Positions 1 through 8,800 of a stretch of DNA of 64,000 nt are shown here, one piece after another. Source of the DNA: Anaerolineae bacterium (GTDB lineage: Bacteria; Chloroflexota; Anaerolineae; Anaerolineales; Anaerolineaceae); assembly GCA_013178185.1 (NCBI GenBank), contig JABLXC010000023.1, positions 62,001-126,000 of the forward strand. Reading direction: 5' to 3'. A program made the translations under genes and the position numbers. How positions within the stretch are numbered: the stretch's first letter is position 1; every line of letters begins with the position of its first letter. Under the pieces are notes generated by a model. The model had not been told where the DNA came from, did not search any database, and was given only the letters and a program-made list of their open reading frames with translations.

Positions 1-666
1 CGCAAACCTCATTATGTCTGTTGTGTTCCAGCTCATTCAGTCATGGAATGCGTTGACCATCCTGAATTGCAAGCTGTTTTTAACAACAGCGGGTTGTCCA
101 CTCCAGACGGGATGGCAATTGTCTGGCTTCTGCGTGCGCAGGGATTTTCTCGGGTTGAGCGGGTGTACGGACCTGATCTTTTAAGGGCTGCCTGTCGTGC
201 TGGACAGGCTTTGGGGTGGAGGCATTATTTCTATGGAGCTTCTCCGGAGACTTGTGAAAAACTGGTATTGAGGTTGAAGGCTGATTTTCCTGATTTGATT
301 ATTGCCGGTGTGGAGTCGCCTCCGTACAGGGATTTAAATGAAGACGAAAAAATAGCGTTTATCGAACGGGTGCGGCAATCCAGGCCAGATATCCTATGGG
401 TCGCACTGGGATCTCCCAAACAAGAGCGGTGGATGTCTGGATGGGTAAATATTCTAGATGTACCTGTGATGATCGGGGTTGGAGCCGCTTTTGATTTTCT
501 GGCTGGGCGTAAACCCCAGGCGCTTCCCTGGATCCAAAGAATGGGTCTGGAATGGTTCTTTCGCCTTTTAATTGAACCTGGACGATTGTGGAAACGATAT
601 TTGCTCAATTACCCACGTTTCGTATTTTTAGTTTTTCTCAGCGCGCTGGGGTTTAAAAAGGGATAG
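1..666 (+). CDS. WecG/TagA/CpsF family glycosyltransferase (5' partial)
   Basis: The reading frame is open from base 1, so the gene starts before the window; the ATG at 43 is internal. Seen: the family signature TPDGM early on, then RVYGPDLL, FYGASPET, LGSPKQERWM and GVGAAFDFLAGRKPQAP-like blocks, and a C-terminal end typical of the family (WFFRLLIEPGRLWKRY). Family members transfer N-acetylmannosamine-type sugars to polyprenyl-diphosphate-linked GlcNAc in teichoic acid, ECA or exopolysaccharide synthesis at the inner membrane face. It ends 5 nt before a polyprenyl glycosylphosphotransferase, so the two are probably co-transcribed and make a lipid-linked disaccharide. The exact sugar is not known. 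Confidence 0.93.
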   Translation, partial: RKPHYVCCVPAHSVMECVDHPELQAVFNNSGLSTPDGMAIVWLLRAQGFSRVERVYGPDLLRAACRAGQALGWRHYFYGASPETCEKLVLRLKADFPDLIIAGVESPPYRDLNEDEKIAFIERVRQSRPDILWVALGSPKQERWMSGWVNILDVPVMIGVGAAFDFLAGRKPQALPWIQRMGLEWFFRLLIEPGRLWKRYLLNYPRFVFLVFLSALGFKKG

Positions 667-671
667 CAGGT

Positions 672-2084
672 ATGTTTAGAAGATTTTCTGCTAACTTTGC
701 TGTTTTTTCGATGTACCTGGATTTTTTATTGATCTGGGCGTCTTTGACGATCGCCGTTGAGGTGCGGCCGCTGTTGAACAACCTCCCATTCGTCAAACCG
801 ATTTTGGAAAAAACCACGTTACCGTGGTTCTTTTATCTGATTTTTCCGGCTCTGTGGATTGCTGTGTTGATGATGTTCTCTCTTTATGACGGACGTAAAA
901 ACCTGCGTGTAATTCACGAATTGAGCAGTCTGGTGTTGGGATCTGGCCTGGCAACAGTATCCATGGCCGGGGTTTTATACCTTTCCTACCGTGAAGTATC
1001 CCGTTTCTTATTTTTTTCTTTTGTTGTTCTGGCTGTTTTCCTTATGATGATATGGCGGCTTGGCTACCGGTTTGTTATTCGCATCAAACCCTTGAATCAT
1101 TTACGGTCGAGAAAGGTCCTCATCCTGGGAGCCGGCAGTATTGGACGGAAACTTGCGGAGCAGATCCGAGAACAGACCGATGCGAGGCTGACCTTAGTGG
1201 GCTTTCTGGATGATGATCCTGGAAAACAGCATGATTCGAGTGAAATTCTGGGAAGATTATCCCAGGTTCATAAAATTGTGTTGCAGCATGCCGTGGATGA
1301 TGTGGTCATTGCCCTTCCTAGATCGGCAGATGCGAAAATGAACCAGGTTGTTAGCAATTTGCATGATTTGCCGGTACGGGTGTGGGTCATCCCGGATTAT
1401 TTCTCTCTGACGCTGCATAAAGCATCCGTGGAGGAATTTGCTGGCATCCCAATGCTAGATCTGCGTGCCCCGACTTTGACAGAGTACCAAAGGATTGGAA
1501 AACGGGCCTTCGATTTAGTTGTTTCTCTTTTGATGTTTCCGTTTTTGCTGCCGATTATGGTGGTGATTGGCGTACTTATCCGTCTCGATTCACCCGGTCC
1601 TGTTATTTATCGGGCGAAACGGGTCGGAGAAAATGGAAGGCTGTTTATGATGTATAAATTTCGGACGATGGTCGCAAATGCTGACCAGATGCTCGATAAG
1701 GTGGTCCGCTACGATGAATTAGGGAGAGCGATTTACAAAACGCCGGATGATCCACGCATTACGCGATTGGGGCATTTCCTTCGAAAGACCAGCCTGGATG
1801 AGCTACCACAGATTTGGAACGTGCTGAAGGGGGAAATGAGCCTGGTGGGCCCGCGTCCCGAACAGCCAGCCCTGGTCGAAAAATATGCTCCCTGGCAGCG
1901 GAAACGCTTTACTGTTCCTCAGGGGATTACGGGATGGTGGCAGGTGCACGAAAGAAGCGATAAACCCATGCATTTGCATACCGAAGAAGATCTGTATTAT
2001 GTTCAGAATTACTCGATCTGGTTGGATTTTCAAATCCTTTTGATGACTTTGATCGCCGTATTGCGGGGAAAAGGCGCCTATTAG
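672..2084 (+). CDS. Polyprenyl glycosylphosphotransferase (exopolysaccharide initiation)
   Basis: 470 aa. Seen: four to five N-terminal membrane segments (about residues 10-130), a CoA-binding-like Rossmann region with [10 protein letters not shown] near 149-158, and a C-terminal bacterial sugar transferase domain from about 276. That domain carries KRAFDLVVS, the DSPGPVIY stretch, YKFRTM, the [23 protein letters not shown] block and a GITGWWQV end. Known for the family (WbaP/WcaJ): transfer of a sugar-1-phosphate from a nucleotide sugar to undecaprenyl phosphate, the first step of repeat-unit assembly. A second copy of the same type lies at 35719-37146, so two glycans, or one with two loci, are likely. 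Confidence 0.93.
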   Translation: MFRRFSANFAVFSMYLDFLLIWASLTIAVEVRPLLNNLPFVKPILEKTTLPWFFYLIFPALWIAVLMMFSLYDGRKNLRVIHELSSLVLGSGLATVSMAGVLYLSYREVSRFLFFSFVVLAVFLMMIWRLGYRFVIRIKPLNHLRSRKVLILGAGSIGRKLAEQIREQTDARLTLVGFLDDDPGKQHDSSEILGRLSQVHKIVLQHAVDDVVIALPRSADAKMNQVVSNLHDLPVRVWVIPDYFSLTLHKASVEEFAGIPMLDLRAPTLTEYQRIGKRAFDLVVSLLMFPFLLPIMVVIGVLIRLDSPGPVIYRAKRVGENGRLFMMYKFRTMVANADQMLDKVVRYDELGRAIYKTPDDPRITRLGHFLRKTSLDELPQIWNVLKGEMSLVGPRPEQPALVEKYAPWQRKRFTVPQGITGWWQVHERSDKPMHLHTEEDLYYVQNYSIWLDFQILLMTLIAVLRGKGAY

Positions 2085-2111
2085 CAGTATCTATCCTGCG
2101 CAAAGCGATGA

Positions 2112-2145
2112 TATAATCTTTTAGATTAATAGCTTTTAAGGGAGG
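2112..2145 (+). promoter_or_regulatory. Putative -10 element and RBS for the lipoprotein gene
   Basis: A TATAAT hexamer lies at 2112-2117 and GGGAGG at 2140-2145, five bases before the ATG at 2151. No convincing -35 hexamer is seen. This suggests the lipoprotein gene can be transcribed separately from the upstream glycosyltransferases. Confidence 0.45.
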
Positions 2146-2150
2146 TTGCG

Positions 2151-2969
2151 ATGCTGCGGAAATTCTCCTGGTTGTTCATGGTCGTTTTTATGGTGTCTTG
2201 CTCCGGCTTCCCTTACCGAATCGTTCGCGTCAGCGACGTAGCGGAGCCCGTACAGGTTGAACCTCTGACAATCGCGACCTGCCCTAACCCCTGTCCTGCC
2301 TGCCCACAGCCTATATGCCCTCAGCCTGTATGTCCTCAGCCGGTGTGCCCAACGTGGCCTGGAAGCCCGTCGACGGTTGAGGGGCCGACTTCAACCGCCA
2401 CGATCTCTGTAACACCCTCAAAAACTGCCATCCAGCCAACGGCAACCTGGACTCCTTCTCCAACTTTAACAGGGACTTTTACAAGAACAGCTACTTTTAC
2501 ATTTACCCCAACCAACACCAGTACATCAACAAAGACGATCCCTCCAACGATTACATTAACGCCAACATTAACCAAGACGCCGACCCAACCAATCCTGCCT
2601 TATACTATTCAGCCGAGCACTCCGGCATACTTACAAAATTTTGCCCACCCAGAGGCGGGCTGCAACTGGATGGGGGTGGCAGGCCAGGTTTTTGACCGCA
2701 GTGGAAAACCTATACTCAATATGGTTGTGGTGGTTGATGGCGTCATTAATAACACAACCGTTGACCTGATCGGGCTGACTGGACTTAACAGCGCTTATGG
2801 CCCTGGAGGGTTTGAGATCCAACTAGCTAATGCTGTGATTAATTCTTCGAACACATTGGCCATCACACTCTATGACCTGGCCGGTTCTGCTATGACCTAT
2901 CCGTTTGCTTTTTCAACTTTTGCGGATTGCTCTAAAAACCTGATTTTAATTAACTTCAACCAGAGGTAA
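2151..2969 (+). CDS. Lipoprotein with Cys-Pro repeat and Thr-Pro-rich stalk
   Basis: 272 aa, function not recognised. Seen: a short hydrophobic signal ending in VSC, so Cys17 is the likely lipidated residue; a Cys-Pro repeat region around residues 44-66 with six cysteines and three copies of a CPQP(I/V) unit; a Thr/Ser/Pro-rich stalk around 80-160; and a C-terminal globular part (about 165-272) with VAGQVFDRSGKP, which resembles an Ig or carboxypeptidase-regulatory-like fold. The layout implies a surface lipoprotein whose C-terminal domain is held away from the membrane. It has its own RBS (GGGAGG) and a downstream terminator. A link to polysaccharide export is inferred from position only. 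Confidence 0.8.
   Translation: MLRKFSWLFMVVFMVSCSGFPYRIVRVSDVAEPVQVEPLTIATCPNPCPACPQPICPQPVCPQPVCPTWPGSPSTVEGPTSTATISVTPSKTAIQPTATWTPSPTLTGTFTRTATFTFTPTNTSTSTKTIPPTITLTPTLTKTPTQPILPYTIQPSTPAYLQNFAHPEAGCNWMGVAGQVFDRSGKPILNMVVVVDGVINNTTVDLIGLTGLNSAYGPGGFEIQLANAVINSSNTLAITLYDLAGSAMTYPFAFSTFADCSKNLILINFNQR
2280..2350 (+). repeat. Cys-Pro coding repeat
   Basis: Coding tandem repeat in the lipoprotein gene. The 15-base unit encoding C-P-Q-P-(I/V) occurs three times in a row after two irregular Cys-Pro units. It gives six cysteines in about 24 residues. Confidence 0.8.
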
Positions 2970-2993
2970 ATTTTGCCTTGTTGAAAGCGGGCG

Positions 2994-3029
2994 CCTGCTC
3001 CCCGGCATTCCGCCGGGGAACAGCTTTTT
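2994..3029 (+). terminator. Rho-independent terminator
   Basis: A GC-rich hairpin (CTG, then TCCCCGG, loop, CCGGGGA, then CAG, with one mismatch) is followed by a run of five T. It closes the lipoprotein transcript and separates it from the Wzz-like gene, whose own TATAAT lies at 3049-3054. Confidence 0.8.
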
Positions 3030-3048
3030 AATACGGTTTGGGTTACGG

Positions 3049-3054
3049 TATAAT
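3049..3054 (+). promoter_or_regulatory. Putative -10 element of the Wzz-like gene
   Basis: TATAAT, 37 bases before the start codon at 3092. The -35 region is not clear. It fits a new transcript starting after the upstream terminator. Confidence 0.4.
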
Positions 3055-3091
3055 CTTGATCAGTCTGATATTAGCGGAGAACCAGGGCTAG

Positions 3092-3886
3092 ATGGAGCAA
3101 GGATATCTCATAGATGTGAGCTTTAAACGCTCAATCCGAGATTGGTGGATTCTCGTTCTGGCTGCCTTAATTGGAGCTGGAGTTGGATGGATAATTTTTC
3201 ATTATCGAACGCCAGTTTACCAGGCAGTGGGGGTTCTTTCGGTTGGGATTGATTTTACACGGACTGGTTCACTGACTGATATTGAGGAGGACCAGGTTTT
3301 GGGGATCGCCGGTGATGTTCTCGCCTCTCCAGCGGTGATTTCGTCGGTCTTGCAAAAGGCTGAGGTAGAACAAATTCCTCTTGACGAAGAGACTTTCTGG
3401 AAGTTTGCATCCACGGATCGAAGGCAGAATCAGTGGGTGTTAACGATCCGGCATACAGACGCTCGTACCGCTGCCGTCCTTGCAGAGCTATGGACGCGTG
3501 AGGGTTATGCCCAATTGATGACGGCTATTGCTCATGCTGAAAATGCAAGCCACCTTCAGCGGTATCTTGATTCTCTCGAAAGCTGTCTTCAACGAGCAAC
3601 CGTTTTTGGCCCTGTCTCTGGTTATTGTGACCTTGAAAATCTGGAAGGCCTTCTGGAAGAGTTGAGCGATACCGGGAAAAAAGCGGCAGAGGAAAAAATA
3701 TCCAGCCAGGGAATTCTGCCGGGCACTACGGTGCTGTTAGCAAGTTTGCCGGAGATGCCTGATCAACCGATAGTCTTTCGGCGCGGAGAGTTGATGCTTG
3801 TAGGAAGCCTGGCGGGATTTCTGTTGGGGGTACTTGTTTTAGCAACAGGGTGGACAGACCGGTTTTATTCTCACAGGTTGTCATGA
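3092..3886 (+). CDS. Wzz-like chain-length determinant / polysaccharide co-polymerase
   Basis: 264 aa. Seen: a cytoplasmic N-terminus, one membrane segment at about residues 18-37, an extracytoplasmic region of roughly 190 residues, and a second membrane segment near 235-255. This is the layout of the Wzz/polysaccharide co-polymerase family. The conserved part after TM1 (YQAVGVLSVG) resembles the family beta-strand, but similarity is weak by eye. Known role of the family: control of glycan length with the Wzy polymerase. The stop codon overlaps the start of the downstream polymerase/ligase gene (ATGA), so the two are translationally coupled. There is no cytoplasmic tyrosine kinase domain. Confidence 0.75.
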   Translation: MEQGYLIDVSFKRSIRDWWILVLAALIGAGVGWIIFHYRTPVYQAVGVLSVGIDFTRTGSLTDIEEDQVLGIAGDVLASPAVISSVLQKAEVEQIPLDEETFWKFASTDRRQNQWVLTIRHTDARTAAVLAELWTREGYAQLMTAIAHAENASHLQRYLDSLESCLQRATVFGPVSGYCDLENLEGLLEELSDTGKKAAEEKISSQGILPGTTVLLASLPEMPDQPIVFRRGELMLVGSLAGFLLGVLVLATGWTDRFYSHRLS

Positions 3887-4854
3887 AAGGTTGGTTTTCC
3901 CTCGCGCAAAAATGGGTGTGGTCAGCTCTGGTGCTTTTACTGCCTGTTACCAGCATGCCACTGATCATAAACCTTGTCAAGTCTGATTCGGTGGCCGCGC
4001 CTTCTGCTATTTTATTGCTGCTTTTTATCCTTCTTTGGTTTCCGGTTTTTGTGCAACAGGGGGGCAAACTGCCGGGGGCAATGGCGCCGTTCCTGGGGTT
4101 TCTTGTGTTTGTCCTCTTTACTACGATCTTTTCAAATTTCTTTCCTATTCCTGGACAGAAAGAACATCGCCCGATTTTTTCTCAGTTTTCTGCTTTGCTT
4201 ACTTTGGCAATTGGCGCATCCTTTTACCTTGCTTTTTCTTTATGGCCTGTGAAGCGAGAACGGCTGGCTTTAACGATCCAACTGATTAACTGGACTGGAA
4301 TGGCAACGCTGGTATGGGCGGCAGCTCAGGCGCTGGCATGGTATACCAATTTCGGTTACCCACAATGGATGCGGGATTTCCAGGAAATTTTTTCCGCCGG
4401 CCCGCTCAACCGGCAACGGGTGTTGGGCTTCGCGCTGGAACCTTCATGGCTTGCGCACGAGCTCAATATGCTCTTCTTGCCCCTCTGGCTGGCTGCGAGC
4501 CTTAAGAGGTTTTCCTGGCACAAGTTTAGGATCTTCGGGCTCACATTCGAAAATTTCTTGCTTGCCGGAGGGGTAATCATTTTGTTGCTAACGCTCTCCC
4601 GAATCGGGCTGCTGGCTTTTCTGACGGTTTTAGCTTTTTTACTGCTGCGGGTTACCCAATGGGTAAGCCAGAAAATCCAGCACGAAGATGATGCAGCGGG
4701 GCGCTCCATTGGAGAGAGCGGTGATGCGCAGGCAAAGAATGCTGACGGTTGGCGTCTTTTTGGGCTTTGGCGTATTTTACCTGGGGGTAGCCTTGGGTGT
4801 GGGATGGGTTTTAAGCCAATTGGACATTCGGACTGCCAAGTTATTTCAGTTTGA
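3883..4854 (+). CDS. O-antigen ligase/polymerase family, N-terminal part (frameshifted)
   Basis: The start is ATG 3883, which overlaps the Wzz-like stop codon; the upstream ATG 3850 would only add residues inside the previous gene. Seen: about eight hydrophobic segments, the block LGFALEPSWLAHELN and a helix with TLSRIGLLAF, typical of the Wzy_C / O-antigen ligase family. After about base 4667 the frame leaves the family pattern: the last 50-60 residues are polar and unconserved, while the natural continuation is in the +1 frame (next entry). One base insertion or two-base deletion between 4667 and about 4720 explains this. It may be a disabled gene, a sequencing error, or a split protein. 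Confidence 0.8.
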   Translation: MKGWFSLAQKWVWSALVLLLPVTSMPLIINLVKSDSVAAPSAILLLLFILLWFPVFVQQGGKLPGAMAPFLGFLVFVLFTTIFSNFFPIPGQKEHRPIFSQFSALLTLAIGASFYLAFSLWPVKRERLALTIQLINWTGMATLVWAAAQALAWYTNFGYPQWMRDFQEIFSAGPLNRQRVLGFALEPSWLAHELNMLFLPLWLAASLKRFSWHKFRIFGLTFENFLLAGGVIILLLTLSRIGLLAFLTVLAFLLLRVTQWVSQKIQHEDDAAGRSIGESGDAQAKNADGWRLFGLWRILPGGSLGCGMGFKPIGHSDCQVISV

Positions 4855-5356
4855 TATTGGGCAAGAGGATCCGATTTTGCACTATGCAAAACAGATCAAT
4901 ATTGCTGCCCGTCTGGTTTACTGGCAGGCAGGATGGAATATTTTTGCCGAGTATCCCTGGTTGGGTGTCGGATTGGGGAACGCTGGTTTTTATCTTCCTG
5001 AGCGGTTATCGAACTATGCGATGGGTTTAATGGAAGTGCGCAGACTTCTTTACCGGTCGGATGTTTTGCTCAACATTAAGTGTTTGTGGGTGCGAATTCT
5101 TGCAGAGACCGGGATTGTTGGTTTTTCCTTTTTCCTTAGCTGGTTTTTTAACCTCTGGCAAATGGGGCGATCGATAGAAAAAAATTCGATGAAAGACCTA
5201 TCAACGGTTGGCCTGGCGTGCCTGTTTGCCTGTATCGCGCTGATTGTGGAGGGCTTCAGTGTCGATACTTTTGCGCTGCCTTATATCTGGATTTTGTTTG
5301 GCCTGGCAACTGCGGTGAGTATCTTGATCTATAACGGTACGAGGAGTATTGATTGA
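4688..5356 (+). CDS. O-antigen ligase/polymerase family, C-terminal part
   Basis: Up to 222 aa, in the +1 frame relative to the preceding ORF. Seen: a membrane segment (LTVGVFLGFGVFYLGVALGVGW), an extracytoplasmic stretch, the conserved block YPWLGVGLGNAGFY of Wzy_C proteins, then two or three more membrane helices. It completes the fold begun at 3883. If translated on its own, ATG 4724 with GGAGAG ten bases upstream is a better start than ATG 4688. The end lies directly against the protease gene at 5357. Catalysis by the family is polymerisation of lipid-linked repeat units, or transfer to an acceptor, on the outer face. Confidence 0.78.
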   Translation: MMQRGAPLERAVMRRQRMLTVGVFLGFGVFYLGVALGVGWVLSQLDIRTAKLFQFDIGQEDPILHYAKQINIAARLVYWQAGWNIFAEYPWLGVGLGNAGFYLPERLSNYAMGLMEVRRLLYRSDVLLNIKCLWVRILAETGIVGFSFFLSWFFNLWQMGRSIEKNSMKDLSTVGLACLFACIALIVEGFSVDTFALPYIWILFGLATAVSILIYNGTRSID

Positions 5357-7396
5357 ATGAAAGAAAGAGGACCTGTTATCGTTATTCTGGTAGTTTTGTC
5401 ATTATGTTGCTGCGGTGTTTTAATTTTTGCCGGTATTTTATCAAGTCTTACCTGGCTGAATTTTCAAGGGAAGCCACAGAACAATCCTCCCGGTGGGAAC
5501 ACCCCTGAACCTGCAACGAACCTGCCGGAGCTCGTCCAACCAGATGCCCCGTCGGTTTTCGAGTCGCCGCCTCCTGCATGGATAGAACCGTTATCTCCTG
5601 GGGCTGTAGAAACGCTGGAGACATTAAAGAATTCCCTGGTGCCGATCAACGATCTGCGAGATCTGGCGATGCGGCTTGAAGGTAAGCCTATGATCCCTGA
5701 AACAATGACCGAACAACCAAAAGTTTATAAAATTGGCGATCAGGAAAAGTTTTGGGTGACCAATACCGATACAAATCAAAATTTCCAGGTAACAGCAATT
5801 TTACGATACGCCACCGAACATGTCTATTTCTGGATCGAAAAAGGGGTTGTTTTTGATCCCGCTGACGTTAAGAATCTGGTTGAGACTTTTGAAAACGAAA
5901 CCTATCCTAAGAATAGGGAATTCTTTGGGAGCGAATGGACGCCGGGGATCGATAATGACCCCCATCTTTACATACTGTATGCGCGAGGCGGCGGGAGCGT
6001 GGGGGGGTATTTCTCGGCGGCCGATTCGATTCACCCGTTAGCGCACGAATATTCCAATGCACACGAGTCTTTCTTTATCAGCGCCGATTATGTGTATTTG
6101 GGAGACCCGGAAGCGAGTGGTACCCTGGCGCATGAATTTCAGCACATGATTCACTGGTACCGCGATCGCAATGAAGAGTCGTGGTTGAATGAGGGATTTT
6201 CGGTGCTGGCAGAATTTTTGAATGGCTATGATCCGGGCTGGGTTGATGATGATTATCTGTTGCAACCAGACATCCAGTTGACCTATTGGCCTGGAGGAGA
6301 AGAGTCCTATCCACACTACGGGGCGGCGTTTCTTTTTGTAACATATTTTCTGGACCGCTTTGGGGAAGATGCGACCAAGGCGCTGGTGGCAAACCCGGAC
6401 AATGGGATGGACAGTGTTGACGCTGTGCTCGCCGAGATTGGCGCCAAGGATCCCGAGACTGGTTTGCAGCTTACAGCGGATGACCTTTTTGCCGATTGGG
6501 CGGTAGCCAACTATCTCAATTTACCAGCGCTTGCAGGTGGCCGTTTTTCGTATCACATGTATCGAGATGTTCCACAGGTTATGGATACGGAAATTTTGTC
6601 TGAATGCTCCACGAACTGGGAGAACAGGAGCGTCAATCAGTTTGGCGTTGATTACATTCGAGTTAAGAACTGCAGAGGTGATTTTACCCTGGAGTTTATG
6701 GGACTACCGGAGGTCAAGGTAACGCCAAAGAATGCTCATTCTGGTGAATACTTCTTTTGGTCTAATAAGGGCGATGAGTCTCATATGACCCTTACAAAGA
6801 TGTTTGATTTTACTGAAACCACAGGATCGATTAACCTGAGTTATTGGGTGTGGTACGATCTTGAAAAAGATTATGATTATCTTTATCTGACTGCATCCCT
6901 GGATGGCGAACAATGGGAAATTCTCAAGACGCCATCTTGCACGGTGGAAGACCCTTCCGGCAACAGTTATGGTTGCGGCTATAACGGCAGCTCGAAGGTA
7001 TGGATTCGCGAGGATGTTGATTTAACGAAATTTGCGGGCAAAAAGGTCCAATTGCGGTTTGAGTATGTAACCGATGCAGCTGTGAATGGAGAGGGCCTGC
7101 TGCTCGACGATATTTCTATCCCGGAAATTCAATATGAAAGCGACTTTGAAACTGACGATGGGGGATGGGAGGCGGCAGGATTTGTGCGAATTCAAAACTT
7201 GCTGCCCCAGATGTTTCGAATCGCCGTCATCCATGACGGACAAAACAAAAAGGTGGAAATGTATGAGGTAATGCCTGGTCAGCCTGTAAATATTCCAATT
7301 TCATCGGAAGCGAAAGAGGACGACCTGGTCTTTGTCGTCAGCGGGACAACCCGTTTTACGCACCAACCAGCCGAGTACATGTTCGCGTTGAAATGA
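5357..7396 (+). CDS. Membrane-anchored zinc metalloprotease, M6-like
   Basis: 679 aa. Seen: an N-terminal membrane anchor at about residues 7-34, a Pro-rich linker (40-75), a catalytic region with HEFQH at 259-263 (zinc ligands and general base) and a downstream NEG glutamate near 279 in WLNEGFS, the usual third ligand of gluzincins. A beta-rich region with GEYFFWSNKGD and paired cysteines (about 455-590) looks like the MAM/jelly-roll domain after the catalytic part of immune inhibitor A-type (M6) proteases. Peptidase M30-like enzymes are an alternative. RBS GAGGAG lies 10 bases upstream, inside the end of the polymerase gene. The protein should act outside the membrane; the substrate is unknown. 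Confidence 0.8.
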   Translation: MKERGPVIVILVVLSLCCCGVLIFAGILSSLTWLNFQGKPQNNPPGGNTPEPATNLPELVQPDAPSVFESPPPAWIEPLSPGAVETLETLKNSLVPINDLRDLAMRLEGKPMIPETMTEQPKVYKIGDQEKFWVTNTDTNQNFQVTAILRYATEHVYFWIEKGVVFDPADVKNLVETFENETYPKNREFFGSEWTPGIDNDPHLYILYARGGGSVGGYFSAADSIHPLAHEYSNAHESFFISADYVYLGDPEASGTLAHEFQHMIHWYRDRNEESWLNEGFSVLAEFLNGYDPGWVDDDYLLQPDIQLTYWPGGEESYPHYGAAFLFVTYFLDRFGEDATKALVANPDNGMDSVDAVLAEIGAKDPETGLQLTADDLFADWAVANYLNLPALAGGRFSYHMYRDVPQVMDTEILSECSTNWENRSVNQFGVDYIRVKNCRGDFTLEFMGLPEVKVTPKNAHSGEYFFWSNKGDESHMTLTKMFDFTETTGSINLSYWVWYDLEKDYDYLYLTASLDGEQWEILKTPSCTVEDPSGNSYGCGYNGSSKVWIREDVDLTKFAGKKVQLRFEYVTDAAVNGEGLLLDDISIPEIQYESDFETDDGGWEAAGFVRIQNLLPQMFRIAVIHDGQNKKVEMYEVMPGQPVNIPISSEAKEDDLVFVVSGTTRFTHQPAEYMFALK

Positions 7397-7458
7397 ACTA
7401 AGGTAAAGCCGTCCGTTACAGTAGAAGGGAGGCGCGAGCAAGCCTTTCAGCCCTGCGG

Positions 7459-7671
7459 CTAATGACGGTATCTTAGCTCGTTAATTTCCTGTTCGAGCAT
7501 CAAGCGTTTTTCGGCGGCAGCCTTTTTAACCTCATCAACGAGAGCAATTCCTCTGTTTCTCAGGTTTGTCCTGAGTTGTGGTCCTGAAGAGGGGGCCAAT
7601 AACATGGCTAACACAGCTCCTAATAATCCACCGACGGCTGCACCAAGCACCAGAAATCCGAAACGTCGCAT
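7459..7671 (-). CDS. YtxH-like small membrane protein
   Basis: 70 aa. Seen: a glycine-rich hydrophobic helix at about residues 5-27 (FLVLGAAVGGLLGAVLAMLLAP), then SSGPQLRTNLRNRG and a basic/acidic helix, which is the pattern of YtxH (GvpP-like) proteins. These are stress-associated in Bacillus; the molecular role is not known. It follows the PAP2 gene by 6 nt on the same strand with SD AGGTAGGG, so the two are likely co-transcribed. Confidence 0.7.
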   Translation of the reverse strand: MRRFGFLVLGAAVGGLLGAVLAMLLAPSSGPQLRTNLRNRGIALVDEVKKAAAEKRLMLEQEINELRYRH

Positions 7672-7677
7672 TTTTCC

Positions 7678-8682
7678 CTACCTTTCACTCGGTTTAATAG
7701 CCCTGCTCAGTAATCCCATCTTAAAGAATAACACAGGGGCGAGGTAAGCAATCCAGAGACCAACGAGAGCATATCTTAAAAAGCGGAGGCCAAAACCAAG
7801 AAAATCATCTGTCCTAGGAAAGAGCTGGCCTAATCCGTACCAGAAAGCTAACATGCCGATTATCCCTACCAGATATCGAAGGCTCTTGATTTTTAATGAT
7901 CCAGAGGTGTCGAAAATCTGATATCGTCGCCTTAACAGGATAACCCCCGTTGTCATACCCAGGAATGTTCCTGCGGTTGTAAAGGCTCCAGAAACATCGA
8001 GGGGAGTAAAATCTGCAGGCGGTATTGCCCTGGATGCGTTTACAATCCAATCGGCGGGGATATTCCAGGTCGGTTCAAACAATACTGGCAGTACCATCAG
8101 GCTGAGTAAAACAAAAGAGCATAAAACACTAAGCCCTAGCTGTTTGGAGAAGGGCTGAACTGCAAACCATGCAATCACCCCTTTTTCCCAACGGATGAAG
8201 AGGATCATCAGGGTAATTCCCGACAGCCAGCCGATGATCACATCGCTGGTGAAGTGAACCCCCAGATAGACTCTGGAAAAACCGATTAAAAACACTATTG
8301 TCCAGACGATAATTGAAACAGCCCTTTTCTTTATTTTGAATGCCAAAAGCCCCCAAACGCTGGAGGAGATTTGGGCGTGTCCTGACGGCAACCCGAAAGA
8401 GGTTTCAACGGCAAGAGGAAGCACCCGGTGGTCGTACCAAAATGGCCGTGGCGTCCGAAAGGTCTGCTTCAGTATATTATTAAATCCATTGCTCAGGAGC
8501 AGCATCACAGAGACACGCAATCCCAGTCTTGCATCAACACACCAATAGAGGAAAGGCATAATTATGGTGAAAAACTCTTCTTTCCCCAAAAATGAGAGCA
8601 GTTTCATCGGGAGGATCAACCACTCTCCCAAACTTTGCAGAAATAGATTGACGCCAATTTCGAATTGCCAAAGGAAATCCAT
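7678..8682 (-). CDS. PAP2 superfamily membrane phosphatase
   Basis: 334 aa. Seen: the three acid-phosphatase motifs in order: K72-x6-RP (KQTFRTPRP), PSGH with His102, and SRVYLGVHFTSD with His143 and Asp147. At least seven hydrophobic segments follow in the C-terminal half, which is longer than in minimal PAP2 enzymes. The family removes phosphate from lipid phosphates such as phosphatidic acid, phosphatidylglycerol phosphate or undecaprenyl diphosphate. Recycling of undecaprenyl carrier would suit the neighbouring exopolysaccharide genes, but this is inference. It is transcribed leftward with the YtxH-like gene. Confidence 0.9.
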   Translation of the reverse strand: MDFLWQFEIGVNLFLQSLGEWLILPMKLLSFLGKEEFFTIIMPFLYWCVDARLGLRVSVMLLLSNGFNNILKQTFRTPRPFWYDHRVLPLAVETSFGLPSGHAQISSSVWGLLAFKIKKRAVSIIVWTIVFLIGFSRVYLGVHFTSDVIIGWLSGITLMILFIRWEKGVIAWFAVQPFSKQLGLSVLCSFVLLSLMVLPVLFEPTWNIPADWIVNASRAIPPADFTPLDVSGAFTTAGTFLGMTTGVILLRRRYQIFDTSGSLKIKSLRYLVGIIGMLAFWYGLGQLFPRTDDFLGFGLRFLRYALVGLWIAYLAPVLFFKMGLLSRAIKPSER

Positions 8683-8775
8683 GCTCTCTGTTCTCTTTTC
8701 AATATATTTTAGCTATTTTACCTTAATGCAAGCCGTTTCCGCTTTGGTGCGAGCCTTGAATTAACAGGATAGCAT

Positions 8776-8781
8776 TATAAT
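8776..8781 (+). promoter_or_regulatory. Putative -10 element of the cyclase gene
   Basis: TATAAT 20 bases before the start at 8801. A TTGAAT hexamer at 8756 is only 14 bases away, so the -35 is uncertain. Confidence 0.4.
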
Positions 8782-8800
8782 CATTAAAAAACCAGGATGA

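Noticed and set aside
2151-2969. Minus-strand ORF rich in Val/Gly opposite the Thr-Pro stalk (2336-2575)
   Set aside because: It is the mirror of Thr/Pro codons and has no start signal; similar mirror ORFs appear opposite 47086-48084.
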